From Marixanthotalea marina (GTDB lineage Bacteria > Bacteroidota > Bacteroidia > Flavobacteriales > Flavobacteriaceae), in NCBI GenBank assembly GCA_018883545.1, contig JAHLEH010000008.1, positions 1 to 64,000 of the forward strand: a stretch of 64,000 nt of DNA. Reading direction: 5' to 3'. Shown one piece after another: positions 8,923 to 18,838 of the stretch. The first letter of the stretch is position 1; each line of letters begins with the position of its first letter. The position numbers and the translations under genes are program-made. Under the pieces are notes generated by a model. That model was not told the origin of the DNA. It was given only the letters and a program-made list of their open reading frames with translations, and ran no database searches.

Positions 8923-11904
8923 TTAGCTTTTTTTCTTTTTCTCTTCTAATTTATTGATGGTATCGTACATTATTGGCGAAGCAATAAACAATGATGAATA
9001 TGTACCAACAACAATACCTACTATCAAGGCGAACATGAAACCTCTTATAGATTCACCTCCAAAAATGAAGATGGCTAATAACACCACTAATGTAGTAGAC
9101 GATGTATTTAATGTTCTTCCCAAGGTACTGCTTAACGACACATCTACCAGTTTTTGGAAATTCCAACTGGTGTGCTCGTTAATATATTCCCTAACCCTAT
9201 CGAACACAATTACGGTATCGTTCAACGAGTAACCAATTACCGTAAGAATAGCTGCAATAAACGCTTGGTCTATTTCCATGCTAAAAGGCATAAACTTATA
9301 AGTTAAAGAGAAAATACCCAAAGTAATCAATACATCGTGGAAAACGGCAGCAACCGCTCCCAAAGAGAATTGCCATTTTTTGAAACGCAATAATATGTAC
9401 AGGAACACTACAACCAGCGACCCTAATACAGCCCAAAAAGACGCTTGCTTAATATCGTCTGCTATGGTTGGACTCACTTTAAAGTACTGCATTAACCCAA
9501 CTGTTTTAGTTTCAGAATCACTAATAAAATCTTCATAAGACATGCCATTTAAATAAGGCTGTAATGCATTATACAATTCTGTTCTAATTTCTTCGTCAAC
9601 CTCAGCACTGGTATCATCTACTTTGTATTTTGTGGTAATCTTCAACTGATTGGCACTTCCATACGTTTTAGCATCGGCGCTTCCAAAAGCATTGGACAAT
9701 ACTGAGGTAATCTCCGTTGGACTTACATCTTGTGAAAAGCGTACTTGGTAGGTTCTACCACCAACAAAATCTACACCTTGATCTAATCCATTAGTGAATA
9801 ATGAGCCTAAACTTACTATGATAAATACTCCGGAAATTATGTAAGCGATTTTACGCTTTCTTAAGAATTCGATATTGATATTCCTAAATAGGTTTTTAGT
9901 AATTCCTGTTGAAAATTCTAATTTTCCACCTTTATTAACATACCAATCTACCAATAATCTAGTGATAAAAATAGCCGTAAACAATGAGGTTAAAATACCA
10001 ATCAATAACGTTGTGGCAAATCCTTTAATAGGCCCTGTACCAAAAACGAATAAAATCAAGGCTGTTAAACCTGTAGTAATGTTAGCATCTAAAATAGATG
10101 ATAAGGCATTGCTAAATCCATCTTGAATAGCCTCTTTTTGACCTTTCCCTTTAGCAATTTCTTCTTTTATTCGTTCAAAAATAATAACGTTGGCATCAAC
10201 CGACATACCTATGGTTAACACGATACCCGCAATACCAGGCAATGTCAATACAGCGCCTAAACCAGAAAGTACTCCAAAAATTAAAACGATATTGAAAATC
10301 ATGGCCACATCGGCAAAACCACCTGCTTTACCGTAGTAAAAAATCATCCATACCAGTACCAAAACCAATGCAATCATGAAAGATGTTGTACCACTATCGA
10401 TAGCTTCCTGACCTAATGATGGCCCCACAACTTCACTTGCAATAATATCAGCAGAAGCCGGTAATTTACCTGCACGCAATACATTGGCTAAATCGATAGC
10501 CTCATTCAATGTAAAGTTTCCTGAAATTTGTGAGTTACCTCCAGAAATTGGCCCTGTAGTTACACCAGGTGCAGAATACACGATATTATCTAAAACTATG
10601 GCTATCTGGCTTTGTTCTGAATAAGCCCTACCTGTCATTTCTTCCCAAATCTTAGCACCTTTAGCATTCATTTGCATTGTTACAGAAGGTTTATTGATTT
10701 GGTCGTAATCCTGTCTGGCATCTACAACAACAGCGCCACTTAAAGGCGGTGCATTATCTCTATTGCCTTCAAGCACATATAACTCTACCAACTCACTATT
10801 AGGTTGTGGTTTACCAAAAACAAATTTTACATAACGTTGTTCTGCTGGAAGCAAGGCACGTACTTGTGGCATATTTAAATAATCAAGTACAGTTTGCTTA
10901 TCCTTAATTTCAAACATACCAAGAACTGGTCCACCAGGATAGCCCATTCCTTTATACAAACTAAGTAATGGACTAGTGGTAGTAGCTGTAGAATCTACAC
11001 TGGTTTCACCTAAAAGATCGTCGATTTGAGCATCTTGTGCATCCTCTTCATCTTGACTTTCTACCTCACCATCTTGGACATCAGTCTTAACTATATCACT
11101 TAAAAGTTGATCGGCTTCTTGTAAAAACGGAATAAATTGTTCGCCTTTATAAGCATACCAAAACTCTAATTGAGCGGTACTTTGTAATAAACTTGTAGCT
11201 CGTTCTACATCTTTAACACCTGGCAACTCTACAAGAATACGCCCAGACGCTCCCAAACGCTGAATGTTCGGCGACACGACACCAAACTCGTCGATACGCT
11301 TACGTAACACCTCAAATGCAGAGGTAATTGATTCGTCTATTTTTCTAGAAATAATGGTTTTAACTTCATCATCGGTCATCGTACCATTAATTTCACCATC
11401 CAATTCTTTGGTATAAAAAATATCTGGAGACGCCAACTTTGTATCGCCTTTTATTCTATCAAAAGCAATGAAAAAATCTTCCAAATAAGTATTCTGGCTA
11501 TTTTTTTGAAGTTCTGTGGCATCATCTAATGCCTTATTGAACATTGGGTTTTTGGTGTTATTTGCCAATCCTTTTAAAATATCCTTTACAGACACCTGAA
11601 GGATAACGTTTAAACCTCCTTTTAAATCCAATCCAAGATTCATGGATTTTTGCTTTACCTCGTTATAGGTATATTTAGCAATACCCATATTGAAAACTGT
11701 GTCGGCAGCAATCGATTCCAAGTAAGTGGTTTCTTCTGCACTTCTTAATGTTCTATAATCTTCTTGGGTATCTGGAACTTTAGTTATGGCCAGTTCCTCG
11801 GCATTCTTCTCTATTTGATTCGCTTTAAACGTAAATGACAATTGGTAGATACTTACCAAGCCAAATAAAAGCGCAAACAATTTCACTAATCCTTTATTTT
11901 GCAT
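8923..11904 (-). CDS. secDF: protein translocase subunit SecDF (fused)
   Basis: A 993-residue membrane protein that uses the proton gradient to help the Sec translocon pull exported proteins across the inner membrane. SecD is roughly residues 1-640: the first membrane segment (about 8-25), the LGLDLKGGLNVILQV motif at about 91-105, the P1 periplasmic domain with RKRIDEFGV, and a five-helix bundle with GMSVDANVIIFERIKEE. SecF follows at about 680-993 with DFVGGRTYQV and GYSLNDTVIVFDRVRE. The fusion is usual in Bacteroidetes. It is preceded by a strong promoter and followed by a clear terminator. An acidic Gln/Asp-rich insert at about 270-300 looks like a flexible linker. Confidence 0.96.
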   Translation of the reverse strand: MQNKGLVKLFALLFGLVSIYQLSFTFKANQIEKNAEELAITKVPDTQEDYRTLRSAEETTYLESIAADTVFNMGIAKYTYNEVKQKSMNLGLDLKGGLNVILQVSVKDILKGLANNTKNPMFNKALDDATELQKNSQNTYLEDFFIAFDRIKGDTKLASPDIFYTKELDGEINGTMTDDEVKTIISRKIDESITSAFEVLRKRIDEFGVVSPNIQRLGASGRILVELPGVKDVERATSLLQSTAQLEFWYAYKGEQFIPFLQEADQLLSDIVKTDVQDGEVESQDEEDAQDAQIDDLLGETSVDSTATTTSPLLSLYKGMGYPGGPVLGMFEIKDKQTVLDYLNMPQVRALLPAEQRYVKFVFGKPQPNSELVELYVLEGNRDNAPPLSGAVVVDARQDYDQINKPSVTMQMNAKGAKIWEEMTGRAYSEQSQIAIVLDNIVYSAPGVTTGPISGGNSQISGNFTLNEAIDLANVLRAGKLPASADIIASEVVGPSLGQEAIDSGTTSFMIALVLVLVWMIFYYGKAGGFADVAMIFNIVLIFGVLSGLGAVLTLPGIAGIVLTIGMSVDANVIIFERIKEEIAKGKGQKEAIQDGFSNALSSILDANITTGLTALILFVFGTGPIKGFATTLLIGILTSLFTAIFITRLLVDWYVNKGGKLEFSTGITKNLFRNINIEFLRKRKIAYIISGVFIIVSLGSLFTNGLDQGVDFVGGRTYQVRFSQDVSPTEITSVLSNAFGSADAKTYGSANQLKITTKYKVDDTSAEVDEEIRTELYNALQPYLNGMSYEDFISDSETKTVGLMQYFKVSPTIADDIKQASFWAVLGSLVVVFLYILLRFKKWQFSLGAVAAVFHDVLITLGIFSLTYKFMPFSMEIDQAFIAAILTVIGYSLNDTVIVFDRVREYINEHTSWNFQKLVDVSLSSTLGRTLNTSSTTLVVLLAIFIFGGESIRGFMFALIVGIVVGTYSSLFIASPIMYDTINKLEEKKKKS

Positions 11905-11941
11905 TATTTAATTATTTTTTGGTCAATTTTTCAAAATCGGG

Positions 11942-11972
11942 CAAATATATAATTTACCTACGATTTATCAAT
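11942..11972 (-). promoter_or_regulatory. promoter of secDF
   Basis: On the minus strand ATTG (11969-11972), 19 bases, then TATATTTG (11942-11949). This is the same geometry as rRNA promoter P2. The start site would be near 11938, giving a leader of about 34 bases before the ATG at 11904. Confidence 0.7.
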
Positions 11973-12068
11973 TATTTTTTGTTATACATTATTGAACATG
12001 ACTTTGAAGTATAAAGTCACTTTTTAAATATTTTACTCTTGAAGAATAAAAAGCGTTACGGTTAATTC

Positions 12069-12677
12069 TTAACAGTTTGGACCTGCCCTGCCATCTGGAA
12101 TTTTAAGTGAAGAATTTTTTAACGCAAAGGCAATATAAAATGAATTACCTAAGCTCTTTTTGAAGTTATTTTCAAATTTACAAATGTTGGTTTCGCTAAC
12201 TGAAATGAACGGATTCAAAAATTGGTTTTTGTCCAGCTTAACAATTACGGCACATTGTCCACCAAAGCCAGAACCTGAATCCTGTTTGTGGATTTCAAAA
12301 ACATTAAGACTATAGAATGTACCTTCTTTATTTGAAGACTTTTTGGGCTGTTCTTTTTCTCTGTTATTAGATGCAACAGTACCTAATTTAAAATCTTTGG
12401 CTTCGGAAAGTATTTTTTTTACACTATCGGCATCTGTATTACTGTAATAGGTGATTTTAAGCGTACCATTTTCTTCTTCCAGCACTTCAAGATTATCTAC
12501 ACCTATTTCTAACAGTTGCGCCTTTACAACTTCAATAGTTGTTTGCACTTCTACAGTAGTAACCCTATCATTGGTAAACTGCAATACAATTTCCTGATTG
12601 GGCAGAGCTTTTTGTTGCTGATTGGCAGCAAACAACAAAGCAAATAAAAAAATAATGGCGCACCATTTCGCTTTCAT
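12069..12677 (-). CDS. small secreted protein with a SecD-P1-like segment
   Basis: A 202-residue protein of unknown function. Residues 1-19 form a signal peptide (FALLFAANQQ). Residues about 42-98 (VQTTIEVVKAQLLEIGVDNL ... SVKKILSEAKDFKLG) follow the spacing of the SecD P1 beta-alpha-beta unit (LRKRIDEFGV ... VERATSLLQSTAQLEF in the neighbouring SecDF). A Lys/Ser-rich linker (about 105-116) precedes a second domain with two C-terminal cysteines (GGQC, AGPNC). It lies directly upstream of secDF on the same strand. The minus-strand box TATATTTG (12682-12689) ends four bases before the ATG, so the mRNA may be leaderless. A role beside SecDF is only inference. Confidence 0.6.
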   Translation of the reverse strand: MKAKWCAIIFLFALLFAANQQQKALPNQEIVLQFTNDRVTTVEVQTTIEVVKAQLLEIGVDNLEVLEEENGTLKITYYSNTDADSVKKILSEAKDFKLGTVASNNREKEQPKKSSNKEGTFYSLNVFEIHKQDSGSGFGGQCAVIVKLDKNQFLNPFISVSETNICKFENNFKKSLGNSFYIAFALKNSSLKIPDGRAGPNC

Positions 12678-12696
12678 GTGCCAAATATAAAAAAAT

Positions 12697-12720
12697 AAAG
12701 ACTGCTTAAAAGCAGTCTTT
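12697..12720 (-). terminator. terminator of mdh
   Basis: AAAGACTGCT (12697-12706) pairs with AGCAGTCTTT (12711-12720), loop TAAA. On the minus strand a T-rich tract follows (12690-12696). It overlaps the promoter region of the next gene. Confidence 0.8.
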
Positions 12721-12752
12721 ATTTAAATTTCAATATAATTAAAATGTATATT

Positions 12753-13679
12753 CTACAATTCTAACAAATTATTCACCTTTTGAACACCTTCCGCACTTTC
12801 TTTCATACTAGCTACTTCGGCATCATTAAGGTTGATTTTTACAATTTCCTCGATACCGTTTTTACCTAATATAACAGGCACACCTAAACAAATATCGTTT
12901 AAACCATACTCTCCATCTAACAAAGCAGAACAAGGGTACACTTTCTTTTGGTCGCAGGCAATGGCTTGTACTAACCCAGAAACTGCGGCTCCTGGTGCAT
13001 ACCAAGCAGATGTTCCTAATAACTTGGTTAATGTAGCACCACCAACCTTCGTATCTTCTTTTACTTGATTTAATCTTTCATCTGATAAAAATTCAGAAAC
13101 TGGCACACCGTTTCTTGTTGCCAAACGTGTTAAAGGAATCATGCCTGTATCACTATGGCCACCAATTACCATACCATCTACATCACTAATAGGACCGCCA
13201 ATAGCTTCGGCCAATCTGTATTTAAAACGTGCAGAATCCAATGCGCCTCCCATACCTATAATTCTGTGTTTTGGTAAGTTGGTTGATTTATGCACCAAAT
13301 AAGTCATAGTATCCATTGGATTACTTACTACTACAATGATAGTATTTGGAGAGTGCTCTATTAAACTTGAAGACACATTTTTTACGATACCAGCATTAAT
13401 ACCAATCAATTCTTCTCTCGTCATTCCGGGTTTACGTGGAATCCCAGAAGTAATTACACAAATATCACTGTTTGCGGTTTTGCTGTAATCGTTGGTAACA
13501 CCTGTAATTTTTGTATCAAACCCATTTAAAGATGCGGTTTGCATTAAATCCATAGCTTTACCTTCAGCATAACCTTCTTTAATGTCTAATAAAACGACTT
13601 CTGAAGCAAAATCTTTAATGGCAATATACTCTGCACAACTTGCACCTACTGCCCCAGCTCCAACTACTGTAATTTTCAT
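12753..13679 (-). CDS. mdh: malate dehydrogenase
   Basis: A 308-residue NAD-dependent enzyme that interconverts malate and oxaloacetate in the TCA cycle. The nucleotide-binding loop VGAGAVG is at residues 6-12, with D32 in LLDIKEG choosing NAD. Substrate arginines are in PRKPGMTR (R82, R88) and SARF (R151), and the catalytic pair is D148 and H175 (IGGHSDTG). The length fits the lactate-dehydrogenase-like malate dehydrogenases of bacteria. It is transcribed alone, with a terminator on its 3' side and a -7 box about 110 bases upstream. Confidence 0.96.
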   Translation of the reverse strand: MKITVVGAGAVGASCAEYIAIKDFASEVVLLDIKEGYAEGKAMDLMQTASLNGFDTKITGVTNDYSKTANSDICVITSGIPRKPGMTREELIGINAGIVKNVSSSLIEHSPNTIIVVVSNPMDTMTYLVHKSTNLPKHRIIGMGGALDSARFKYRLAEAIGGPISDVDGMVIGGHSDTGMIPLTRLATRNGVPVSEFLSDERLNQVKEDTKVGGATLTKLLGTSAWYAPGAAVSGLVQAIACDQKKVYPCSALLDGEYGLNDICLGVPVILGKNGIEEIVKINLNDAEVASMKESAEGVQKVNNLLEL

Positions 13680-13788
13680 AAGTTTTAATTATTTTTTATT
13701 GAATATAAATTTTTAACCAAATTGGGGATTGACACTATTCTGAAGTATTCTTTTTGTTAGATTATAACTACATAAAAACAGTGTCGTG

Positions 13789-13796
13789 CAAAAGTA
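13789..13796 (-). promoter_or_regulatory. -7 box upstream of mdh
   Basis: The minus strand reads TACTTTTG at this position. It implies a leader of about 105 bases before mdh, rather long for this window. No clear -33 TTTG is visible at the right spacing. Confidence 0.45.
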
Positions 13797-13818
13797 TAAA
13801 TTAAAATGTTCTTAATGA

Positions 13819-13848
13819 AAAAAGTGCGGCATTAAATCCGCACTTTTT
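13819..13848 (-). terminator. terminator of the DUF6588-type gene
   Basis: AAAAAGTGCGG (13819-13829) and CCGCACTTTTT (13838-13848) form an 11-pair stem with an eight-base loop, with T residues following on the minus strand. Confidence 0.85.
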
Positions 13849-13915
13849 AACATCCAACTAATAACAAAAATTAAACTAATAAAAACAATTATAATTATGA
13901 AAAAACTTTATTTAA

Positions 13916-14932
13916 TTATCTAAAACCAAAGTTTATACCTACTGAAAAAGCATTAAACTCTGCTAAATGATATTCTGCATTCAATCTAAAAAAACCTAAC
14001 TTCAGTTTCGTACCTAGAGTGCCTCTTACACCCGATACTTCACTGGAAACTGAAAATGGGTCTACAATATCTTCTGACGTCGTTAAACCATTGGAAACTC
14101 TATATGTTCCCAACAAGTCTGATTCCGATTTCCCTTTTATATACCCTAAGCCACCATAAAAATTAATGACCGGCAGTTTGGTTGAGGCAATGAATTGAAA
14201 TAACCATGTATTGGTATCATTTTCCAAACGTTGGTTTTCCCCTTCAACCCCAGAACTTTCTGTTAAATTATAAGTACCATCTAGGTGCGTGTATGCCACC
14301 AAACCAGACAAGGCTACTGGCAAAATCTTATCTGCAGGCAACCATTTGGTCATTTCAAACTGCAAACCAGCACCATACATACTTATGGAAACATCATCTG
14401 TTTTTATTTTGGGCACAAAACGTGCTTTTATTTCAAATCCCTTAACTAATCCCAAAGCACCTTGAATGTAAGCTGTTGGCAACAAATTGGCAGTTGACGA
14501 TCCTATACCAGATGGTAAGGTAATTTGCTCTGTTTGTTGACCAAAAATGGGATCATCATAAGTTAATACTACTTCCACATCTGGATCATTTTCACCTAAA
14601 GCAGTTGCAACCATTTGCGCATTTGGACCTTGAGCAAATTGTACATTATTGTACAAATCGGTATCCATCAAAAAAGATTTATGTTCATTTTTAATAGTCG
14701 CCGCATTAGCTATGATAGATATCTCAAAACCACCTAAAATTTTGGCATCTGCTGTATTAAACCAATTGGCATTCATACTGTACATAAGACCATTGGTGCC
14801 CGGCGCCAAATAATCATTAGCGAACCTTTGGGCATCATCGACACCTGCCGCTAAAAGGGCATCTATGTCATTTTGAGCTCTAAGGGAAAGTGTTGCCGAA
14901 AAAAGCAACATAAGTAGGATTAATTTTTTCAC
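13916..14932 (-). CDS. outer-membrane protein, DUF6588-like
   Basis: A 338-residue protein with a signal peptide (residues 1-19, ending LRAQ). The rest alternates hydrophobic and polar strands and ends in an aromatic strand (FSVGINFGFR), as in outer-membrane beta-barrels. The N-terminal segment DIDALLAAGVDDAQRFANDY followed by LAPGTNGLMYSMNANWFNTA matches my memory of the flavobacterial DUF6588 family. The function is unknown. It stands alone with a terminator of its own. Confidence 0.72.
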   Translation of the reverse strand: MKKLILLMLLFSATLSLRAQNDIDALLAAGVDDAQRFANDYLAPGTNGLMYSMNANWFNTADAKILGGFEISIIANAATIKNEHKSFLMDTDLYNNVQFAQGPNAQMVATALGENDPDVEVVLTYDDPIFGQQTEQITLPSGIGSSTANLLPTAYIQGALGLVKGFEIKARFVPKIKTDDVSISMYGAGLQFEMTKWLPADKILPVALSGLVAYTHLDGTYNLTESSGVEGENQRLENDTNTWLFQFIASTKLPVINFYGGLGYIKGKSESDLLGTYRVSNGLTTSEDIVDPFSVSSEVSGVRGTLGTKLKLGFFRLNAEYHLAEFNAFSVGINFGFR

Positions 14933-15153
14933 TTTGTTAAATTTAGGTTTTGTAAAAGTAGTAAAAAAAACTACAAAAACAACATTTTATCTGAAAAATT
15001 TGCTTTTTGTCGATATTTCAATGTTTTTAATCGAATAACAAATGAATTCGACTAGGGCTTTTATACTCTTAATTGTTATACAAACACTAACTACAGATGC
15101 ACATAAAAATATTTAATAAAAAAATGTAGTTTAGCAATCTGATATTATTCAAA

Positions 15154-15927
15154 ATGAAATACAAAGCTTTAATTATATCGTTATTGGCGCTGGTTATACT
15201 TCAGGCATGTAGTAAAGACGAAACAAACGAAGGCCCCAATAGTATTAATAAAATTGTCAACAAGCAACCAACCGGAAGTTCTGCCAACGACATCCTCTCC
15301 GATAATAAATTTAAAAGCATTGTCATTGAACTTGCTTACATAGAAGGTTACAAGCCCACGGCGAACGCTATAGAATATTTCCAAGATTTTGTAAATAGCA
15401 CATCTTATAAACCAGGAGGCATAACCATTGTAGAAAATGCAATACCTTCTCTTGGAAATTCTGAATACACTATTGAGGAGATAGCAGATATTGAAGAAGC
15501 CAATAGAACAAAATACAATATTGGCGACGCAATTACTATTTGGGTATTCTTCGTAGATGGAAAATCCGACAAAGACACCAATGAATCAGTGGTTTTAGGA
15601 ACTGCTTATAGAAATACTTCTTTTGTAATATTCGAAGAAACCGTTAGAAGTTTTAGTGACGGCCCTTTCGAGCCCAACAGAAGCTTATTAGAAGCCACCG
15701 TTGTAAATCATGAGTTTGGACATTTATTAGGTCTTGTGAATTTTGGTTCCGATATGCAAATGCCACACGAAGATTCAGAACATAATAGACACTGCGATGA
15801 AGAATCTTGCCTAATGTACTGGGAAGCTGTATCTACAAGTGGTTTTAACAACATAATGAATACCAATGCGCCTCCTCAATTAGACGCACAGTGCCTAGCC
15901 GATTTACAGGCAAATGGCGGCAAATAA
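15154..15927 (+). CDS. lipoprotein zinc metalloprotease, archaemetzincin-like
   Basis: A 257-residue lipoprotein with lipobox LQAC (C19). The zinc site is HEFGH at residues 186-190 (catalytic E187) followed by LLGL. The usual third metzincin His, six residues after the second, is Asn (N196). Instead an HCDEESCLM segment lies at 213-221, which has the HC-x4-C-x-M order of archaemetzincins, with M221 as a likely Met-turn. H205, H210 or H213 may be the third ligand. It probably acts at the cell surface or in the periplasm; the substrate is unknown. It is convergent with gyrB across a shared terminator. Confidence 0.72.
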   Translation: MKYKALIISLLALVILQACSKDETNEGPNSINKIVNKQPTGSSANDILSDNKFKSIVIELAYIEGYKPTANAIEYFQDFVNSTSYKPGGITIVENAIPSLGNSEYTIEEIADIEEANRTKYNIGDAITIWVFFVDGKSDKDTNESVVLGTAYRNTSFVIFEETVRSFSDGPFEPNRSLLEATVVNHEFGHLLGLVNFGSDMQMPHEDSEHNRHCDEESCLMYWEAVSTSGFNNIMNTNAPPQLDAQCLADLQANGGK

Positions 15928-15960
15928 ACAGCTCAAAGAAACGAATAAAACTAAAAATAA

Positions 15961-15994
15961 AAAGCTGGCAAAACATATTTTGCCAGCTTTTTTT
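15961..15994. terminator. bidirectional terminator between the metalloprotease gene and gyrB
   Basis: AAAGCTGGCAAAA (15961-15973) pairs with TTTTGCCAGCTTT (15978-15990) over 13 pairs, with T runs on the plus strand and A-rich flank on the other side. It serves both convergent genes. Confidence 0.88.
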
Positions 15995-16013
15995 ATTTGA
16001 AACATATAATTAA

Positions 16014-17963
<1,950 letters not shown>

Positions 17964-17997
17964 TTATTGCTTATTTATTATTTTTTGTCTCATTTTG

Positions 17998-18046
17998 GCA
18001 AAAAAAAAGATGCTTTGACGCATCCTTCTGAATACATACAAATATA
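17998..18046 (-). promoter_or_regulatory. gyrB promoter and leader hairpin
   Basis: The minus strand carries TATATTTG (18039-18046), placing the gyrB start near 18035 and giving a leader of about 80 bases. Within this leader GGATGC and GCATCT (arms 18020-18025 and 18008-18013) form a short stem followed by nine T residues (about 18000-18008), the look of an intrinsic terminator just after the promoter. This could be a transcription attenuator, but the stem is short. Confidence 0.5.
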
Positions 18047-18422
18047 CAAAATTACAAAGGCTTTTTAAAGTATTTTATCGATTTTACGTTATAATTATCA
18101 ACATTTGTTAATTACTTAAAAGTGCCTTAAATCGCCTAAAAAACACCTTAAAATTGATTTTACTGTTTTTTATCAATTTTTAAAAATGAAAAACACACAA
18201 AGTTGTTTATAGTCCATATTTTGGCGTTCATCAATTTCAAAACAACACCCAAAACAATACTTTTTCAATCATATTCAACAGAACTCCCTTTCCTTAATGA
18301 ACGAAAGCAAGTAATGATTATTACTTGTTATTGAACCAACAAATTATATTCACATTTCTTGTTAATTTAACAATATACTATAGTATATCACAAAAAAATG
18401 TGCTTAGTATGTTATTTCTATA
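18047..18422. other. long AT-rich intergenic stretch, no gene seen
   Basis: About 375 bases between the gyrB promoter and the gat operon promoter. It is very AT-rich, with several TA-rich runs (for example ATACTATAGTATAT at 18374-18387, a near palindrome). I see no coding frame with support, no tRNA and no clear terminator in it. Confidence 0.6.
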
Positions 18423-18430
18423 TATATTTG
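18423..18430 (+). promoter_or_regulatory. promoter (-7 box) of the gat-aspS attenuator
   Basis: TATATTTG matches the -7 consensus exactly; transcription would start at about 18434-18436, some 14 bases before the leader peptide. The -33 region is weak: no TTTG at 19-21 bases. Confidence 0.65.
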
Positions 18431-18448
18431 GTGCTCAAAAAAGTATTT

Positions 18449-18493
18449 ATGACTAATAACAACAATAATAATTTCAATAATCCTAATGATTAG
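18449..18493 (+). CDS. Asn-rich leader peptide of the gat-aspS operon
   Basis: A 14-codon frame ATG to TAG encoding MTNNNNNNFNNPND. Nine of fourteen residues are asparagine, six of them in a row (AAT AAC AAC AAT AAT AAT, 18455-18472), with the last Asn codon three codons before the stop. It begins about 14 bases after the predicted start of transcription and ends just before the antiterminator arm. By analogy with the his, thr and pheST leaders, ribosomes would stall here when charged tRNA-Asn is scarce. The downstream genes make amidated aminoacyl-tRNA, which fits. It is too short to be confirmed as translated from sequence alone. Confidence 0.8.
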   Translation: MTNNNNNNFNNPND

Positions 18494-18551
18494 GACTGGA
18501 AGGTTATTGTTAAAAATATATAAGGCCTTCCAAATTCGGAAGGCTTTTTTT
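18481..18551 (+). terminator. attenuator: pause hairpin, antiterminator arm and intrinsic terminator
   Basis: Four segments can be seen. Segment 1, TCCTAA (18481-18486), pairs with TTAGGA (18490-18495) across TGA and includes the leader stop codon. Segment 2 is GGAAGGTT (18498-18505). Segment 3 is GGCCTTCC (18524-18531). Segment 4 is GGAAGGCT (18538-18545), followed by seven T. Pairing 3:4 gives a GCCTTCC/GGAAGGC stem plus T tract, an intrinsic terminator. Pairing 2:3 (six Watson-Crick pairs plus two G-T) prevents it. A ribosome stalled on Asn codons would block segment 1 and free segment 2, favouring antitermination; one at the stop codon would cover segment 2 and allow termination. Confidence 0.82.
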
Positions 18552-18569
18552 AATATAAAAATTTAAGAC

Positions 18570-18836
18570 ATGAGCAAGATTATGACCGTCGACATTTTGT
18601 CGAGCATTAAAGGAGCACAACCCAGTGAGGCTGTGAACAAATTATTTGAAGTGATTAAAAACGCACAATCAACTAATAATAACTCTTTTAATGCCAATCA
18701 TAACAATGTGTCTCTAGATGATTTGCGCGATGATGTGGTTATTGAAAGCTCTGCACAGGAAAAACAAATCATCATAGAAAACTTTCCCAAAGAAAAAAAT
18801 GGGTATTTGGTGGTTTCTAAAATTATAGAAGAATAA
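18570..18836 (+). CDS. small hypothetical protein, first gene after the attenuator
   Basis: An 88-residue acidic protein of unknown function, beginning 19 bases after the terminator T tract. Residues 1-34 look helical (VDILSSIKGAQPSEAVNKLF), followed by an Asn-rich low-complexity linker (STNNNSFNANHNN, about 34-46) and a Glu-rich C-terminal helix ending KIIEE. Its stop codon is two bases before gatA, so it is clearly part of the operon and sits where gatC is found in many genomes. I see no GatC signature. It may be an unrecognised partner of the amidotransferase, but nothing in the sequence proves that. Confidence 0.7.
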   Translation: MSKIMTVDILSSIKGAQPSEAVNKLFEVIKNAQSTNNNSFNANHNNVSLDDLRDDVVIESSAQEKQIIIENFPKEKNGYLVVSKIIEE

Positions 18837-18838
18837 TT

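Noticed and set aside
18361..18400. AT-rich palindromes as an origin or attachment site
   Set aside because: The stretch is simply AT-rich without DnaA-box-like repeats or tRNA overlap; a chance palindrome is enough.
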